Shown: positions 1 through 7,438 of the stretch, in pieces | How positions within the stretch are numbered: position 1 is the first letter of the stretch | Layout: each line of letters starts with the position of its first letter | From: Candidatus Zixiibacteriota bacterium | GTDB taxonomy: Bacteria; Desulfobacterota; Binatia; UBA9968 | Assembly (NCBI GenBank): GCA_035574315.1 | Contig: DATLYW010000016.1 | Location: 1-64,000 of the forward strand | DNA length: 64,000 bases | Reading direction: 5' to 3' | Made by a program: the position numbers and the translations under genes | Notes under the pieces: generated by a model | Database searches by the model: none | What the model was told of the DNA's origin: nothing | The model's input: only the letters and a program-made list of their open reading frames with translations

Positions 1-69
1 CAACCGAAGCACAGCTTCCAACTTCCGGCGAGCAGAAAATCGACCTCGTTGCACTTGTCTTTTCGACAT
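1..69 (-). CDS. IS3-type transposase OrfA, N-terminal fragment (cut by window edge)
   Basis: Only the first 23 codons lie in the window, reading leftward from an ATG at 69-67. The peptide begins MSKRQVQRGRFSARRKLEAV, which resembles the basic N-terminus of helix-turn-helix OrfA/transposase proteins of the IS3 type that bind the element's ends. A textbook Shine-Dalgarno AGGAGG sits 5 nt upstream of the ATG. The rest of the gene and the other end of the element are outside the window, so integrity cannot be judged. The family call rests on a short peptide recognised by eye. Confidence 0.55.
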   Translation of the reverse strand, partial: MSKRQVQRGRFSARRKLEAVLRL

Positions 70-118
70 GGACACCTCCTGGGTTTTTCTCCTTAACATT
101 TCTCCCAATCAGGTGTCC
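70..118 (-). promoter_or_regulatory. Inverted repeat able to mask the transposase ribosome binding site
   Basis: GGACACCT at 70-77 and AGGTGTCC at 111-118 are a perfect 8 bp inverted repeat. On the minus-strand transcript the downstream arm covers half of the AGGAGG Shine-Dalgarno and all of its spacer to the ATG at 69. Folding would hide the start site on transcripts entering from outside the element. Insertion sequences such as IS10 and IS200 are known to use this kind of protection; its use here is inferred. Confidence 0.4.
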
Positions 119-252
119 AAAGAAATCCTGGGGCGGGGGACAATGTAGCAGTTAACTCCCATCAAAAGTGCACCAACCAAACCATAAACTAAATCGCCCA
201 AGCGAATTCGGCGTGTAAGTCTCCTAATATCCATCTAACTATTGAGTCAACT

Positions 253-452
253 GTTCCGTATATTCCGGTTCATCGGTGATCGTCGGCCGCGGAGATTTTC
301 CTGTAAGCTCAAGGGCTTGTCAAGGAAATTTCCATGGCTCTACGCCGTTCATACACTGGTCCGTGTATTGCCGTCATACCTGCCGATTTGGGAGAGGCCG
401 GCCAGCCCGTCCACCGGGCTGCGGACGCCCCTGTCACCCCGGCTTAAGACAC
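253..452. repeat. Diverged direct repeat, copy A (~200 bp)
   Basis: The copy starts GTTCCGTATATTCCG and ends near TTAAGAC. It matches copy B at 563-757 with scattered substitutions and small indels. The right part reads on the minus strand as the end of a protein, GVRSPVDGLAGLSQIGRY followed by eight more residues and a stop at 349-351. The same frame is kept in copy B. I cannot name the parent element; its position beside a transposase gene and a tRNA suggests relics of inserted DNA. Confidence 0.6.
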
Positions 453-478
453 GTACCTCATTGGGGTCAGGTCTAGCA

Positions 479-562
479 TCATAGCGCGCCAGCGACCAAG
501 TCGCCCACACAGTCGTTCAAGAAACGGTATGCCTCAACGGCCTTCGCGCGCACTGTGGCACG
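479..562 (-). pseudogene. Short open fragment between the two repeats, possible end of a mobile-element protein
   Basis: Minus-strand reading from about 560 down to a TGA at 479-481 gives a clean C-terminal-looking peptide ending AYRFLNDCVGDLVAGAL. It begins right next to the boundary of repeat B. It has no start of its own and may be the tail of a disrupted gene. I do not recognise the family, and chance openness in high-GC DNA is possible. Confidence 0.25.
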
Positions 563-757
563 GTTCCGTATATTCCGATTTGTCGGTGATCGTCGGAGCT
601 GAAATGTTTCTGTAACTTCCTGGGCCGGTCAATCTGCACCGCCTGCCCTACGTTCATACATTGGTCAGTGTATTGCCGTTATACCTGCCGATTTGGGAGA
701 GGCCGGCCAGCCCGTCCACCGAGCTGCGGACGCCCTTGCCCCCCCGGTTTAAGACAT
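563..757. repeat. Diverged direct repeat, copy B (~200 bp)
   Basis: Second copy of the repeat at 253-452, offset by about 305-310 bp. Its minus-strand reading ends GVRSSVDGLAGLSQIGRY plus eight residues, with the stop at 654-656. About 22 of the last 26 residues agree with copy A. Conservation of the reading frame argues that this part once coded for protein, while the left ~90 bp (GTTCCGTATATTCCG onward) looks like a non-coding end. Confidence 0.6.
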
Positions 758-879
758 GGGTGCAGATCGGCGCGGTGCGGCGCAGGGCGTCCAGGATCCC
801 GCCGTGAGCTGAAGCGGTAGCAAAATGTAGCGAACCGGGAAAGAAGAGCAGACTTTGGCGCGTGACTGCTTGATTTTCC

Positions 880-956
880 TGGCGCGCCCGGAGGGATTTG
901 AACCCCCAACCCTCAGATCCGAAGTCTGATGCTCTGTCCAGTTGAGCTACGGGCGC
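880..956 (-). tRNA. tRNA-Arg (anticodon TCG), CCA end encoded
   Basis: The minus strand folds as a standard cloverleaf. The acceptor arms GCGCCCG (956-950) and CGGGCGC (890-884) pair fully. The D-arm GCTC/GAGC, the anticodon stem TCAGA/TCTGA with loop CTTCGGA, and the T-arm with TTCAAAT are all present. The anticodon is TCG, reading CGA arginine codons. Discriminator G at 883 is followed by an encoded CCA at 882-880. It lies 13 nt after the LysM gene on the same strand, so co-transcription is likely. The relic repeats lie immediately downstream. Confidence 0.95.
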
Positions 957-969
957 GTACGCGGAAGCC

Positions 970-2769
970 TCACTGAAAGTAGACGATCTGCAGCCCTTTT
1001 TCAAAGAAGAAGCGGTGGAGGCTCGGCGGGATCTCGCGGTCGGTAAGAAAGAGGGCGCGCTCCGGAAGCAAAAAACCCCAGGCGTTGACCGCGAGCCCCC
1101 TCCGGTCGTTCGACGCCGGGAAACGGTTTTCCCTGTATGCTACCTTCTGCCCCAGCTCGCTCAACAGCCGGGCGATCAGTTCCCGCACGGACAGCGTTCC
1201 CAGGTCCAGCTCGACGATGCGTATCGCCTGTTTTTCCTGGAGCAGCTTTTTCAGCTCCGGCTCCGCGCGGCCGAACAGCAGGGCGGTTCGCCGGCCGTTC
1301 AACTGGAAAACGCGGTCGGCTCGAAGGCCGAAGCTCAACCCGTCGTACACCTCGGCCGAGACAGTCTGTTCCGCTTCGAAGCGGACGCCGTAAGCGTTCA
1401 AGAGCGCGTCGACGACCAGCGGCTTTTCGCGGGGCCAGACCTTGATCTCCGGGGCAGGCCCCGACGGAGGGCTTTCTCCTGCACCGCTCGAACGGGCAGC
1501 AGCGTGGCTGGCTCCGATCGGCCTCAGATGTAATCCCTTCTGCGCGAGGCCGTTTTCGACCTCGTCCGGAACCGCCGAGCCGCCGAACGTTAGAACGAAA
1601 ATCTCCTGCGGTCTATCGCTTTCCTGCGGCGCCAACGCGATCCACGCTCCCGAGGCCTCGTAGGCGATTCCCCCGTCGTTGAGCACGACCGGCCGGTCCG
1701 CCGGCAGCAGCTGGAATCCCAGGCGCGAGAGCACCTGCCTCACCGCCTCGTCGATCGTCGACCTTTCCTGGAGCGTGACCACGGGCACGCCGATCGCGGG
1801 GCTACCGAGCTTTTCCCGTAACGCCGGGGGAATCTTGTCGCCGATGTCCAGAATCACTTTCTGCCCGAGCTTAGGGTGGGAAGCCACAGGGAACGACGCC
1901 CTGTTGAGGCGGACGGTTCCCTCCGCCAACGCCAGATCCTCTTCTCCCTCGGAAGCGAACACGCATCCGACCGCTCGCACCGCCTCCTCCAGAAGCTCGA
2001 GATGGCGCCTTGCAGGGAGCTGCCGCGGCTCGAGGGGCGGTGCCACGGGCGAACGCGGTGCTGGCGCGGCGAGGCTTTCGGACTCGAACGGCACGCTCGG
2101 GCGCGCGGTTCCGCCAACGCCCCCGGCGGCCGCGATCGTCCTTCCTCCTTGCGGCGTTCCTTCCCGCGACGGCAAACGAATGACCTCGCCTTCCAGCAGG
2201 CGATCCCAATTCCTGCGCTCGGGGTTCAAATCCTTGACCAGCGCGAAATAGAGGGCGAGATCGCGTTCGTCTCGAATGCCGAGCTGCTCCCGCAGGATGC
2301 GATAGAGGTAATCTCCGGGCCTGATCCGGTATTCCGTGATCGCCGCCGGCTCCGCAGCAGGCCGGGCGCGCAAGCGGCCGGCGTCCTTTTGTGCCGGGCC
2401 GAGCTCCTCCTCGACGTGCAGCGGAATGAACACTCTTTCGCCGACCCGAAGGGTCGTGCGCGATCCCATCCGGGGATTGAGGCGCTGGACGAGGTGGAGA
2501 TAGCGGTTGAAGCGCCTGGGCGACAGGCCTTTTTCGTCGATCAGGATACGCCACAGAGATTCTCCGGGAGCGACGACCCGCTCCTCGCCTTCGATCGTTT
2601 CCCCCTCGAACTCCCGCGTCACCACGGTTTTGCGCAGGGCGATGCCCCGTTCTCCCGAATCGGCCGCCCGGGGAGATTCCTGCGCGTGGGCCGCCAGCGA
2701 GGCCACGACCCACGCGACACCGGCCAACAGGCTCCCGCGCAGGGCCCTCCTCCTCACTTCACCTTCCAT
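970..2769 (-). CDS. LysM-repeat protein, secreted or periplasmic
   Basis: A 599-residue protein of unknown exact role. Residues 1-30 form a signal peptide with a hydrophobic core and AHA-Q cleavage-like end. Two LysM-type segments follow, about 64-117 (VAPGESLWRIL ... NPR ... VGERVFIPL) and 145-200 (IRPGDYLYRIL ... NPE ... EGEVIRLP); LysM modules bind peptidoglycan or other N-acetylglucosamine polymers. A proline/alanine-rich linker leads to a C-terminal region of about 300 residues that I do not recognise. I chose the ATG at 2769, which overlaps cysS by 16 nt, over the longer frame to 2928 because it places the signal peptide at the N-terminus. A cell-envelope role is inferred from the modules. 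Confidence 0.75.
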   Translation of the reverse strand: MEGEVRRRALRGSLLAGVAWVVASLAAHAQESPRAADSGERGIALRKTVVTREFEGETIEGEERVVAPGESLWRILIDEKGLSPRRFNRYLHLVQRLNPRMGSRTTLRVGERVFIPLHVEEELGPAQKDAGRLRARPAAEPAAITEYRIRPGDYLYRILREQLGIRDERDLALYFALVKDLNPERRNWDRLLEGEVIRLPSREGTPQGGRTIAAAGGVGGTARPSVPFESESLAAPAPRSPVAPPLEPRQLPARRHLELLEEAVRAVGCVFASEGEEDLALAEGTVRLNRASFPVASHPKLGQKVILDIGDKIPPALREKLGSPAIGVPVVTLQERSTIDEAVRQVLSRLGFQLLPADRPVVLNDGGIAYEASGAWIALAPQESDRPQEIFVLTFGGSAVPDEVENGLAQKGLHLRPIGASHAAARSSGAGESPPSGPAPEIKVWPREKPLVVDALLNAYGVRFEAEQTVSAEVYDGLSFGLRADRVFQLNGRRTALLFGRAEPELKKLLQEKQAIRIVELDLGTLSVRELIARLLSELGQKVAYRENRFPASNDRRGLAVNAWGFLLPERALFLTDREIPPSLHRFFFEKGLQIVYFQ

Positions 2770-4166
2770 ACTGTTCCCGACGGTCCGTCCTCGAGAACGA
2801 TCCCCTTTGCCTGAAGTTCCTCGCGGATGCGGTCGGCATCGCTCCAACGCTTTTCCTTGCGCGCCCGGTCGCGGGCCTCGATCAGCGCCTCGATATCGCG
2901 CCGCTGCAATCCATGCTGGCGCAACCATCGCTCCTTCTTCCTCTCGAAGAAGGCTTCGGCTCCGTCCTGCATCAGCCCGAGCGTCTGCGCCACTCGCCGC
3001 AGCGCGACCACACGGCCCTCCAGACCCTCGATCTTCCTCTCGTCGAGCCTCCGGTTCACCGAGCGCACCTCCTCGAACAGCAGCGCAAGGGCGCGCGGAG
3101 TGTTGAAATCGTCGTCCATCTCCCTCCGGAACGACTCCAGAAGCGCCGCGTCCGCCGCGACGCCCTCCCGGGAGGCAAGCAGCGGCGTCGCCCGCTCAAG
3201 CGTCTCGTAGACCCGCTCCACCGCGCGCCCGGCCTCTTCCAGCCCCTGGAAAGAGAAATCCATGGGGCTCCGATAATGGCTGGAGAGAAAATAATGGCGC
3301 AGCGCCGCCGCGTCGTACTTTTGGAGCACCTCGTGGATCGTGAAGATGTTCCCCAGCGACTTGGACATCTTCTCGTGGTCGATGTTGAGAAAGCCGTTGT
3401 GGATCCAGTAGCGCGCCAGCGGGACGCCGAACGCGCCTTCGGACTGGGCGATCTCGTTCTCGTGATGGGGGAAGATCAGGTCGCGTCCCCCGCCGTGGAT
3501 GTCGAACGGCTGGCCGAGATATTTCGTGCTCATGGCCGAGCACTCGATGTGCCAGCCTGGACGGCCCGGGCCCCACGGGCTCGGCCACGCCGGCTCGCCC
3601 GGCTTGCTCGATTTCCAGAGCGCGAAATCCAGCGGCGAGCCCTTCCGTTCGTCCACCTCGACGCGGGCGCCGGCCTGGAGCTCGTCCAGGTTCTTGCGCG
3701 AGAGCTTGCCGTACTGCGCGAACCCGCTCACCCGGTAGAAAACGTCTCCATCCACCCGGTAGGCAAGCCCCTTTTCCTCGAGCTTTCGAATCAAGCTTAT
3801 GATCTCGGGCACGTGATGCGTCGCCCGCGGCTCATACGTCGGCTCCGCCAGTCCGAGGGCGGCGGCATCCCGGCGGAACTCCTCGATGTAGCGCTCGGTG
3901 ATCGCCTCGCAGGTGGTGTTCTCGTCGCGCGCCCGCTTGATGATCTTGTCGTCGACGTCGGTGAAATTTCGTACGTAGACAACTCGAAAGCCCAGAAACC
4001 CCAGGTAGCGGTAGATGACGTCGAAGGTCAACAAGAAGCGGCAGTGGCCAAGGTGAGAGGAGTCGTAAACGGTCACGCCGCATACGTACATCCGCACCTC
4101 CCCTTCCTTGAGCGGCACGAAATCTTCCTTGGCCCCGCTCAGCGTATTGAAGATTTTAAGCGGCAT
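2754..4166 (-). CDS. cysS: Cysteinyl-tRNA synthetase
   Basis: 470 residues, the usual length for this class I synthetase, which charges tRNA-Cys with cysteine in the cytoplasm. The zinc ligand Cys29 (YVCGVTVYDSSHLGH) precedes the HIGH-type signature SSHLGH. Further zinc-site residues appear in HIECSAM and HHENE, and the KMSKSLGN loop is intact. The C-terminal half carries the helical anticodon-binding domain. It heads a minus-strand unit cysS-LysM-tRNA-Arg. A strong TTGCCA-N17-TAAGAT promoter ends only 14 nt before the ATG, with no clear Shine-Dalgarno sequence. Confidence 0.97.
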   Translation of the reverse strand: MPLKIFNTLSGAKEDFVPLKEGEVRMYVCGVTVYDSSHLGHCRFLLTFDVIYRYLGFLGFRVVYVRNFTDVDDKIIKRARDENTTCEAITERYIEEFRRDAAALGLAEPTYEPRATHHVPEIISLIRKLEEKGLAYRVDGDVFYRVSGFAQYGKLSRKNLDELQAGARVEVDERKGSPLDFALWKSSKPGEPAWPSPWGPGRPGWHIECSAMSTKYLGQPFDIHGGGRDLIFPHHENEIAQSEGAFGVPLARYWIHNGFLNIDHEKMSKSLGNIFTIHEVLQKYDAAALRHYFLSSHYRSPMDFSFQGLEEAGRAVERVYETLERATPLLASREGVAADAALLESFRREMDDDFNTPRALALLFEEVRSVNRRLDERKIEGLEGRVVALRRVAQTLGLMQDGAEAFFERKKERWLRQHGLQRRDIEALIEARDRARKEKRWSDADRIREELQAKGIVLEDGPSGTVWKVK

Positions 4167-4180
4167 CGCCGGAAATTTTT

Positions 4181-4209
4181 ATCTTACGGATCGCGGGCCT
4201 TTTTGGCAA
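4181..4209 (-). promoter_or_regulatory. Sigma70-type promoter for cysS
   Basis: On the minus strand TTGCCA (4209-4204), a 17 nt spacer and TAAGAT (4186-4181). The predicted transcription start would fall near 4174, leaving a leader of under 10 nt before the ATG at 4166. Divergent from the candidate promoter of the UbiD gene. Confidence 0.55.
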
Positions 4210-4228
4210 GCTGAAATCCGCCCGCCAC

Positions 4229-4257
4229 TTGAAGCCGTCGAGAAAAAAGCATACTAC
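4229..4257 (+). promoter_or_regulatory. Candidate promoter for the UbiD-Tct operon
   Basis: TTGAAG (4229-4234), a 17 nt spacer and TACTAC (4252-4257). The ATG follows 11 nt after the -10 box and no Shine-Dalgarno is visible, so the transcript may be nearly leaderless. The -10 match is moderate. Confidence 0.4.
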
Positions 4258-4268
4258 ATCCAATAATT

Positions 4269-5924
4269 ATGGATTTCGCCAAGCCCTACGAAGACCTCCG
4301 CGAGTTCATCGCGGCTCTCGACCACCACGGAAAGCTGGTCCGAGTCCACCGCGAGATCAACAAGGATACCGAGCTGCAGCCGCTGGTGCGCTGGCAATTC
4401 CGTGGCCTTCCCGAGGAAGCCAGGAAAGGATTCCTGTTCGACAACGTTACCGATTCCAAGCAACGCAAGTACAACGGCTCGGTTCTGGTCGGCGGCCTTG
4501 CGGGATCCGAGGCGATCTACTGTCTGGGGCTCAAGTGCAACCCGGACGAGGTGGCCGATCGCTGGCTTTACGCCATGGACCACCCGATCGAACCGGTCCT
4601 GGTCGACGACGGGCCCGCGCGCGAGGAGATCCACGAAGGAAGCGGCCTTCTGGCCCACGGCGGTCTTTTCGAGTTCCCGATCCCGATCTCGACGCCCGGT
4701 TTCGACAACGGCCCGTACATCACCGCCGGCCACTGGATCACCAAAGATCCCGAAACCGGCCGGCGCAACGTCGGCAACTACCGCGGCCTGATCAAAGGCC
4801 CGGCGCTGACGGGACTGATGTCCGGAACGCCCCAGGATTTGTCGGCCCACTGGGAGAAATGCCGGCAGCGTGGAATCCCGCTCGAAGTCGCCGTGGTCAT
4901 CGGAACGGTGCCGGCCGTCTCCTACGCGGCCACGCAGAAGGTGCCGCCGGAGGTCGACGAGCTGGCGCTCGCCGGCGGTCTCATGGGAAAACCGGTGAAG
5001 CTGATCAAATGCCGGACCGTCGATCTCGAGGTGCCGGCGACCGCCGAGGTCGTGCTGGAAGGGATCGTCCCGACGAACTACATGGAAGAGGAAGGGCCGT
5101 TCGGCGAATCGATGGGCTACGTCGACCCGCGCACGCTCAGTACGGTCTTCGAGCTGCGCTGCATCACGCATCGCAAGAATCCGATCTGGGTATCGATCAT
5201 CAGCCAGGTCACCCCGAGCGAAAGCTCCAAGATCAAGGCGATGGGGATGGCGACGCTGGTCAAGCGCTTCCTCCTCAAGCGCGGCCTCGATTCGGTGCTC
5301 GAAGTCTACCTGATGGAGCCGCTCGTGAACCTCCGCCCGTACGTTGTGGTCCGCATGAAGAAGCGCAACGACCGGGAACCGTGGGACGCGATGCAGGGCG
5401 TGCTCGATTACGGCGATCGGGTCGGCAAGCTGATCGTCGCCGTGGATGAGGACATCAATCCACGGGACCCCGTGGCCGTGACCTGGGCGATCACGCACCG
5501 CTCGCAGCCGCACCGCGACGTCAAGATCGTCGGCAACCGCCCGTTCGGCGCCACGCCGATCGGGATGGTGGCAACGCACCCGTCGAGCCGCTATGATAAC
5601 AGCGAATCGTCCCTCTTGATCGACGCTACCCGGAAGGCGGATTTTCCTCCCCTTTCGCTCCCGAAAAAGGAGTATATGGTTCGGGCCCGCGAGATCTGGG
5701 AAGAGCTGGGGTTACCGAAGCTTCAACCGCAGGAGCCGTGGCACGGTTACCTGCTCGGGCTGTGGCCGCAAGAGCTGGAGGCCGAGGCCGAGCTGGCGGT
5801 GCGGAGCGAATACGAGAAAGTCGGCGAAAAACTGCGCCGCACCCGGGTCCAGGTCGGCGAGGGCGAGACGATGAAGTCCATGCGCGCGAAATGGGGCCGC
5901 TCGCATTCGGGACGATCGGAGTGA
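4269..5924 (+). CDS. UbiD-family prenylated-FMN (de)carboxylase
   Basis: 551 residues. UbiD enzymes use prenylated FMN, made by UbiX, to decarboxylate or carboxylate unsaturated and aromatic acids. Arg172 (NVGNYRG) and Glu275/Glu280 (EGPFGE) reproduce the Arg-Glu-Glu catalytic set known from fungal Fdc1 (R173, E277, E282), with the same five-residue spacing of the glutamates. The gene heads a plus-strand operon with TctC, TctB and TctA, which suggests that an imported carboxylate is its substrate. No ubiX is in the window. Which acid is processed, and in which direction, cannot be told. Confidence 0.93.
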   Translation: MDFAKPYEDLREFIAALDHHGKLVRVHREINKDTELQPLVRWQFRGLPEEARKGFLFDNVTDSKQRKYNGSVLVGGLAGSEAIYCLGLKCNPDEVADRWLYAMDHPIEPVLVDDGPAREEIHEGSGLLAHGGLFEFPIPISTPGFDNGPYITAGHWITKDPETGRRNVGNYRGLIKGPALTGLMSGTPQDLSAHWEKCRQRGIPLEVAVVIGTVPAVSYAATQKVPPEVDELALAGGLMGKPVKLIKCRTVDLEVPATAEVVLEGIVPTNYMEEEGPFGESMGYVDPRTLSTVFELRCITHRKNPIWVSIISQVTPSESSKIKAMGMATLVKRFLLKRGLDSVLEVYLMEPLVNLRPYVVVRMKKRNDREPWDAMQGVLDYGDRVGKLIVAVDEDINPRDPVAVTWAITHRSQPHRDVKIVGNRPFGATPIGMVATHPSSRYDNSESSLLIDATRKADFPPLSLPKKEYMVRAREIWEELGLPKLQPQEPWHGYLLGLWPQELEAEAELAVRSEYEKVGEKLRRTRVQVGEGETMKSMRAKWGRSHSGRSE

Positions 5925-5975
5925 GAGAGCTTCATGCGCGACGAAAGACACGAAAGACAAAGGAGCGACAACGCA

Positions 5976-6959
5976 GTGAAAAACAATAAATGGTTCGATT
6001 TCCGGCGTATCGTGGCGTGGAGCCTGCCGGCACTGCTGCTCGGGCACGGCAGCGCTTTCGCCCAGAAGGCGGACTATCCCAAGGATCCGGTCCGGCTGGT
6101 CATCACTCATGCCGCCGGCGGGACGACGGATCTGGCGGCCCGCCTGATCCAGCCCTACCTGCAGAAGTATCTGGGAGTGCCCGTCGTGATCGAGAACATG
6201 CCCGGGGCGGGCGGCAACGTTGCCCGCTCGTACGTCTTCAAGCAACCCGCGGACGGCTACACCCTGCTGGTCAGCCAGCAGCCTTCCATGTCGAGCGGCC
6301 AGATCGTCTCCGGGGGGAAATTCGACGTCTTGAAGTTCACGCACGTCTACAACATCGCCGGGCGCAACTACGATTGCGTGGCGGTCGCCGCCAACTCGCC
6401 GTTCAAGACCATCGAGGACTTGAGAAAAGCGTCGGCGGCGCAGCCGCTCACCTCGGCGGGCACGGGCGTCGGGAGCAACGCCTACATCCTCGCCATGTTG
6501 CTCAGGTCCAAGGCCGGCATCCAGATCACCTACGTTCCCTTCAACAGCGGGAGCGAAGCTGCGCTCGCTCTGGCGGGCGGCCAGACGCAGATGGGCACGG
6601 GTGCTCTCGACAGCTACTGGCCGCTTCACGAGCAGAAACGGCTGCGTGTGCTCGCGGTCTCCGGGCCCCAGCGCGACGAATCCCATCCCGACATTCCGAC
6701 GATCGCCGAGCTCGGCTACCCCGAGATCAAGATGGATCAGATGACGGGCGTATTCGCCCCCCCTGGCCTGCCCGAAGCGCGGCTGAAGGTTCTGGTCTCG
6801 GCGTTCGAGAAAGCCTTCGCCGACAAGGAGTACCTGGCGGCGGCGGCCAAGGCCAAGATGACGCTCCAGCCGATGCCGCCGGCCGAGTTCTACAAGGCCT
6901 CGTCCGGAATCTTCAAGACGATTCAGGGATTGGAATCGATCCTCAAGAAGAGCAAGTAG
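5976..6959 (+). CDS. TctC/Bug-family solute-binding protein
   Basis: A periplasmic binding protein of the tripartite tricarboxylate transporter type, which captures carboxylates for the TctAB membrane pair. I prefer the GTG at 5976, preceded by AAAGGAG, because it gives a compact signal peptide ending GSAFAQ; an in-frame ATG at 5934 would add 14 charged residues. The mature part shows family signatures: PVRLVITHAAGGTTDLAAR near the start, VIENMPGAGG, and the DGYTLL segment. It sits 51 nt after UbiD and is joined to TctB by TAGTG. The ligand is probably an organic acid used by the upstream UbiD (inference). Confidence 0.92.
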   Translation: MKNNKWFDFRRIVAWSLPALLLGHGSAFAQKADYPKDPVRLVITHAAGGTTDLAARLIQPYLQKYLGVPVVIENMPGAGGNVARSYVFKQPADGYTLLVSQQPSMSSGQIVSGGKFDVLKFTHVYNIAGRNYDCVAVAANSPFKTIEDLRKASAAQPLTSAGTGVGSNAYILAMLLRSKAGIQITYVPFNSGSEAALALAGGQTQMGTGALDSYWPLHEQKRLRVLAVSGPQRDESHPDIPTIAELGYPEIKMDQMTGVFAPPGLPEARLKVLVSAFEKAFADKEYLAAAAKAKMTLQPMPPAEFYKASSGIFKTIQGLESILKKSK

Positions 6960-7420
6960 TGGAACGCGGCAAAGTCGATCTCGGTGCAGCCCTTCTCCCG
7001 CTCGTTACAGCAGGCTTCGCCGCGGCGCTGCTTTTCTTTTCGCGGGAGAACAATCCGACGGCGGCGTTGTTTCCACGCGTCGTCGGCGTGGCGACGCTCG
7101 CTTTCGTCCTTCTCGACCTGATCATCAACCGCACCGGAATCCGGCATGCCGCGCCCCCTGAGGGCCGAGCGTCCGGCGGACGCCTTCCCGCCTGGGGCAT
7201 TCCGCTCGCGCTCCAGGCGGTTTACCTGGCGCTCATCTACGTGATCGGGTTTTCACTGGCGACGTTCGTCTTCCTTCTTCTTTGTCCCCTGGTTCTCGGC
7301 TACCGCCGCCCCGCCGTCGTCGCGGCGCATGCTGTTCTCTTCACCGCGGTTCTGGTCTTCACCTTCCAGTCGGTCTTCCACATCCGGCTGCCGAAGGGTC
7401 TGATCGGTTTTCCATGGTAG
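6959..7420 (+). CDS. TctB-family small permease subunit
   Basis: 153 residues with about four hydrophobic segments (near 10-30, 38-53, 80-105 and 115-140), matching the small membrane subunit of tripartite tricarboxylate transporters. The GTG start at 6959 shares one base with the TAG stop of the TctC gene, indicating translational coupling. It is followed 18 nt later by TctA. The order C-B-A is the standard layout of these operons. Confidence 0.85.
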   Translation: MERGKVDLGAALLPLVTAGFAAALLFFSRENNPTAALFPRVVGVATLAFVLLDLIINRTGIRHAAPPEGRASGGRLPAWGIPLALQAVYLALIYVIGFSLATFVFLLLCPLVLGYRRPAVVAAHAVLFTAVLVFTFQSVFHIRLPKGLIGFPW

Positions 7421-7438
7421 CACTGGAGCGCGAGACGG

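Larger units (their letters stand above)
119..879. other. Relic zone without an intact gene
   Basis: Apart from the repeats and fragment listed separately, this stretch holds no convincing gene. Bases 140-250 are unusually AT-rich for the window and contain no ORF. Minus-strand frames can be read across 654-1004, but that frame runs straight through the tRNA gene, so it is not a real protein. The left part probably includes the terminal end of the insertion sequence, whose exact boundary I cannot place. Confidence 0.5.

Noticed and set aside
654..1004. A 116-residue minus-strand frame as an intact gene
   Set aside because: It reads through the whole tRNA-Arg gene. Only its C-terminal part, shared with repeat A, may be a coding relic.
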